Below, piece after piece: positions 61,934 to 64,000 of a DNA stretch of 64,000 nucleotides. Source of the DNA: Pectobacterium parmentieri (GTDB lineage Bacteria; Pseudomonadota; Gammaproteobacteria; Enterobacterales; Enterobacteriaceae); NCBI RefSeq assembly GCF_001742145.1, contig NZ_CP015749.1, positions 3,162,001-3,226,000 of the forward strand. Direction: 5' to 3'. The notes beneath the pieces were generated by a model. The model was not told where the DNA came from and did no database searches. It saw only the letters and a list, made by a program, of their open reading frames with translations. The translations under genes and the position numbers were made by a program. Position 1 is the stretch's first letter; every line of letters begins with the position of its first letter.

Positions 61934-62689
61934 TCAAAAATTGATACGCCGAAACTGTCCTGGCGTCATGGCGTTATAACGATTGAAAGCTTTAGTGAAA
62001 TGCGCCTGATCGGCAAACCCGACATCGCCTGCGACCTGACTGATCGCTGTGCCCTGCCGCAGTAGTTCTCGTGCTTTGCACATACGCCGTTGCATTAGCC
62101 ACGCCAGTGGTGGCAGCCCGACCGCCTGATTAAACGAACGTACCAAATGCGCGACCGACAGATTTTCCTGCTGCGCGAGCTGATCGAGCGTGGGGACATC
62201 ACAGAGGTCGTTCAGTAGTCCATCTTTGATCCGCGTGATCCGCTCAGCCTCTTTGACCTGACTTTGAGGCGACATTCGATGCTGCCCCTCCATCAATCCT
62301 GCCAGCAGCAGAATAATGCGCTCCTGACGGGTGCTGTCATCCAAATCAGAGGTGACGAGCTGTTTTAGCTCGGACGCCAATTGCGCCGATGGATTCCAAC
62401 CCTGTGAGAATAGAAACGTTTGATGGAAGTAATGTTCGAATGCCTGCGGGTGAACGTACAGCGATGCGCACTGCCAGCGGTCAAACGCATTGTCACTGCC
62501 CTGTAGCTGATTGGGATTGTAGGTCGTCACCATATCGTTGGTGGCAACAAAAGTCTCACCATCCAGCCAGACCGTTTCCACTCCGCTGAGATTGGCGCTG
62601 ATGACGAACTCGTCGTGCGTGTGTCGTGGAAAACTGCGGCCGTTGGTTAACAGCGCCAGTTCAAACCAGGCATCGCGGTAAGTCATCAT
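61934..62689 (-). CDS. AraC-family transcription regulator
   Basis: About 250 residues. An N-terminal cupin (FPRHTHDEFVISANLSGVET) is followed by a double HTH: LDQLAQQENLSVAHLVRSFN, then AGDVGFADQAHFTKAFNRYN and GQFRR. The start is set at ATG 62689 with GGAACA upstream; the longer frame to 62749 lacks a ribosome site. The gene precedes a LysE-type exporter on the same strand, a common regulator-exporter pairing, so local control is likely (inference). Confidence 0.87.
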   Translation of the reverse strand: MMTYRDAWFELALLTNGRSFPRHTHDEFVISANLSGVETVWLDGETFVATNDMVTTYNPNQLQGSDNAFDRWQCASLYVHPQAFEHYFHQTFLFSQGWNPSAQLASELKQLVTSDLDDSTRQERIILLLAGLMEGQHRMSPQSQVKEAERITRIKDGLLNDLCDVPTLDQLAQQENLSVAHLVRSFNQAVGLPPLAWLMQRRMCKARELLRQGTAISQVAGDVGFADQAHFTKAFNRYNAMTPGQFRRINF

Positions 62690-62813
62690 GGTCGTGTTCC
62701 AGTTGTGAATAGATACCTGAAAATAGCATCTTCCCGCATTGGGCAACAATCACAGAATGGCGACAAAAGTGTGGGGATAAAACGAGATCAGTGAGGAGGA
62801 CTATCGAGGTGAG

Positions 62814-62885
62814 ATCGAGATACACGGGGCTACCACGGCGCGAGATGTCCCTACGGGAATCTCATCCCCGTGCTTCCCCTAATAT
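62814..62885. repeat. 72-bp dispersed structured repeat, copy 2
   Basis: Ungapped match to 8293-8364. The stem arms GAGAT/ATCTC replace GAGGT/ACCTC of copy 1 with pairing kept. The outer CACGGGG pairs with CCCCGTG. Confidence 0.85.
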
Positions 62886-62905
62886 TTTGCATTGTCGATA
62901 AATTT

Positions 62906-62929
62906 AACCCGGTGCAACTGCACCGGGTT
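62906..62929 (-). terminator. hairpin after lysS
   Basis: AACCCGGTGCA and TGCACCGGGTT pair perfectly over 11 bp with a two-base loop. It is followed on the minus strand by AAATTTA, a weak U-tract. It lies 40 bases past the lysS stop. Confidence 0.6.
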
Positions 62930-62969
62930 AATGAAGTTTGACGACAACGTCAGGCCAGCTTTTTATACC

Positions 62970-64000
62970 TTACTTCTGCGGACGCATCGCCGGGAACAGA
63001 ATGACGTCGCGAATGGTGTGGCTGTTAGTGAACAACATCACCATACGGTCGATACCAATACCCAGACCCGCAGTCGGCGGCAGACCGTGCTCCAGCGCTG
63101 TCACGTAGTCTTCATCGTAGAACATCGCTTCGTCATCGCCTGCATCTTTCGCATTGACCTGCTGGGCAAAACGCTCAGCCTGATCTTCGGCGTCATTCAG
63201 TTCGGAGAAGCCGTTACCAATTTCACGGCCGCCGATGAAGAACTCAAAGCGATCGGTAATTTCCGGGTTCTGATCGTTACGACGCGCCAGCGGCGACACT
63301 TCCGCCGGATATTCGGTGATGAAGGTCGGTTGGATCAGGCTGCTTTCTGCCGTTTCTTCGAAGATCTCGGTAACGATGCGACCCAATCCCCAGCTTTTCT
63401 CGATCTTGATGCCCAGAGACTGAGCGATCGCGGTCGCTTTCTCCAGGCAGTCCAGATCGGCAACGTTGGTTTCAGGACGGTATTTGCAGATCGCTTCGCG
63501 CATCGTCAGTTTTTCAAACGGCTTACCGAAGTCGAATGTCTGATCGCCGTACACCACTGTTGTCGAGCCCAGCACGTCCTGCGTCAGCGTGCGGAACAGG
63601 TTTTCCGTCAACACAATCAGGTCTTTATAATCGGCATACGCCATATAAAGTTCCATCATGGTGAACTCAGGGTTGTGACGTGGGGAAATGCCTTCGTTAC
63701 GGAAGTTACGGTTGATCTCAAACACGCGCTCAAAACCACCGACAACCAGACGCTTCAGGTACAGTTCCGGTGCGATACGCAGGTACATATCGATGTCCAG
63801 CGCGTTATGGTGCGTGATGAACGGACGAGCAGACGCACCGCCGGGGATCGCCTGCATCATCGGCGTTTCCACTTCCATAAAGCCGTGATCTACCATGAAG
63901 CGGCGGATAGCAGCCATCACGTTAGAACGGATACGGAAGGTATTGCGGGATTCGTCGTTAGCGATCAGATCCAAATAGCGCTGACGATAGCGGGTTTCCT
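62970..64000 (-). CDS. lysS: lysyl-tRNA synthetase, C-terminal two-thirds (runs off window end)
   Basis: 343 residues are present out of about 505; the N-terminal anticodon-binding domain is beyond base 64000. The visible part begins in the [10 protein letters not shown] segment of class II LysRS and includes motif 2 ([24 protein letters not shown], shortened here) and motif 3 ([16 protein letters not shown]). It charges tRNA-Lys in the cytoplasm. LysU would look alike; lysS is the default housekeeping call. Confidence 0.93.
   Translation of the reverse strand, partial: ETRYRQRYLDLIANDESRNTFRIRSNVMAAIRRFMVDHGFMEVETPMMQAIPGGASARPFITHHNALDIDMYLRIAPELYLKRLVVGGFERVFEINRNFRNEGISPRHNPEFTMMELYMAYADYKDLIVLTENLFRTLTQDVLGSTTVVYGDQTFDFGKPFEKLTMREAICKYRPETNVADLDCLEKATAIAQSLGIKIEKSWGLGRIVTEIFEETAESSLIQPTFITEYPAEVSPLARRNDQNPEITDRFEFFIGGREIGNGFSELNDAEDQAERFAQQVNAKDAGDDEAMFYDEDYVTALEHGLPPTAGLGIGIDRMVMLFTNSHTIRDVILFPAMRPQK

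Overview
The window looks like the chromosome of a soft-rot enterobacterium, most probably Pectobacterium. The evidence is a periplasmic-type rhamnogalacturonate lyase, a complete Tad/Flp pilus locus, and enterobacterial core genes (acs-yjcH-actP, yjcE, ghxP, lpxP, lysS) that match their E. coli counterparts closely. All protein assignments rest on reading the sequence and remembered families; no database search was run.

Layout. 1-6449: end of a PAS-domain gene, then the acetate operon acs-yjcH-actP, then a tandem hairpin/terminator repeat and an Rpn-family nuclease gene with a strong in-frame internal start. 6504-8219: rhamnogalacturonate lyase. 8548-24232 (minus strand): a giant 3176-residue beta-propeller/cadherin-like surface protein and its presumed export genes (TolC-like lipoprotein, short HlyD, long HlyD with a cytosolic domain, and an M50-protease/HlyD fusion, with no ABC transporter in sight). 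24291-36839 (minus): the Tad pilus genes from flp to tadG, transcribed toward the giant protein gene. 37164-39351: sensor kinase and OmpR-type regulator upstream of flp. 39740-46579: yjcE, ghxP, two tandem AzuC-like micro-ORFs with their own CRP site, promoter and terminator, lpxP, a DUF1176 protein and a small membrane protein.

46706-61050 is a tRNA-Gly(CCC) integration site. Three copies or partial copies of the tRNA 3' end (46862, 48464, 61034) show serial insertion. The 12.6-kb element at 48464-61050 is a P4-like phage satellite. It has a P4-type integrase, AlpA, an Icd-like protein, an alpha-type primase-helicase next to an iteron cluster, Ogr/Delta zinc-finger activators (as two separate ORFs), a possible P2-type cos site, and a late-gene control region with a candidate Delta box and several copies of a palindromic operator. 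Its cargo is an AT-rich convergent pair: an sce7726-type PD-(D/E)XK protein and a Beta-family protein (related by name to the P4 gop-beta-cII defence locus). A smaller remnant (46862-48463) carries another nuclease-like gene.

61188-64000 returns to core chromosome: LysE-type exporter, AraC-type regulator and the 3' part of lysS.

The most interesting items are the satellite's control region and its sce7726/Beta cargo, the export system lacking an ABC transporter for the giant Tad-linked protein, the duplicated azuC-like small-protein locus, and the intragenic start in the rpn gene.
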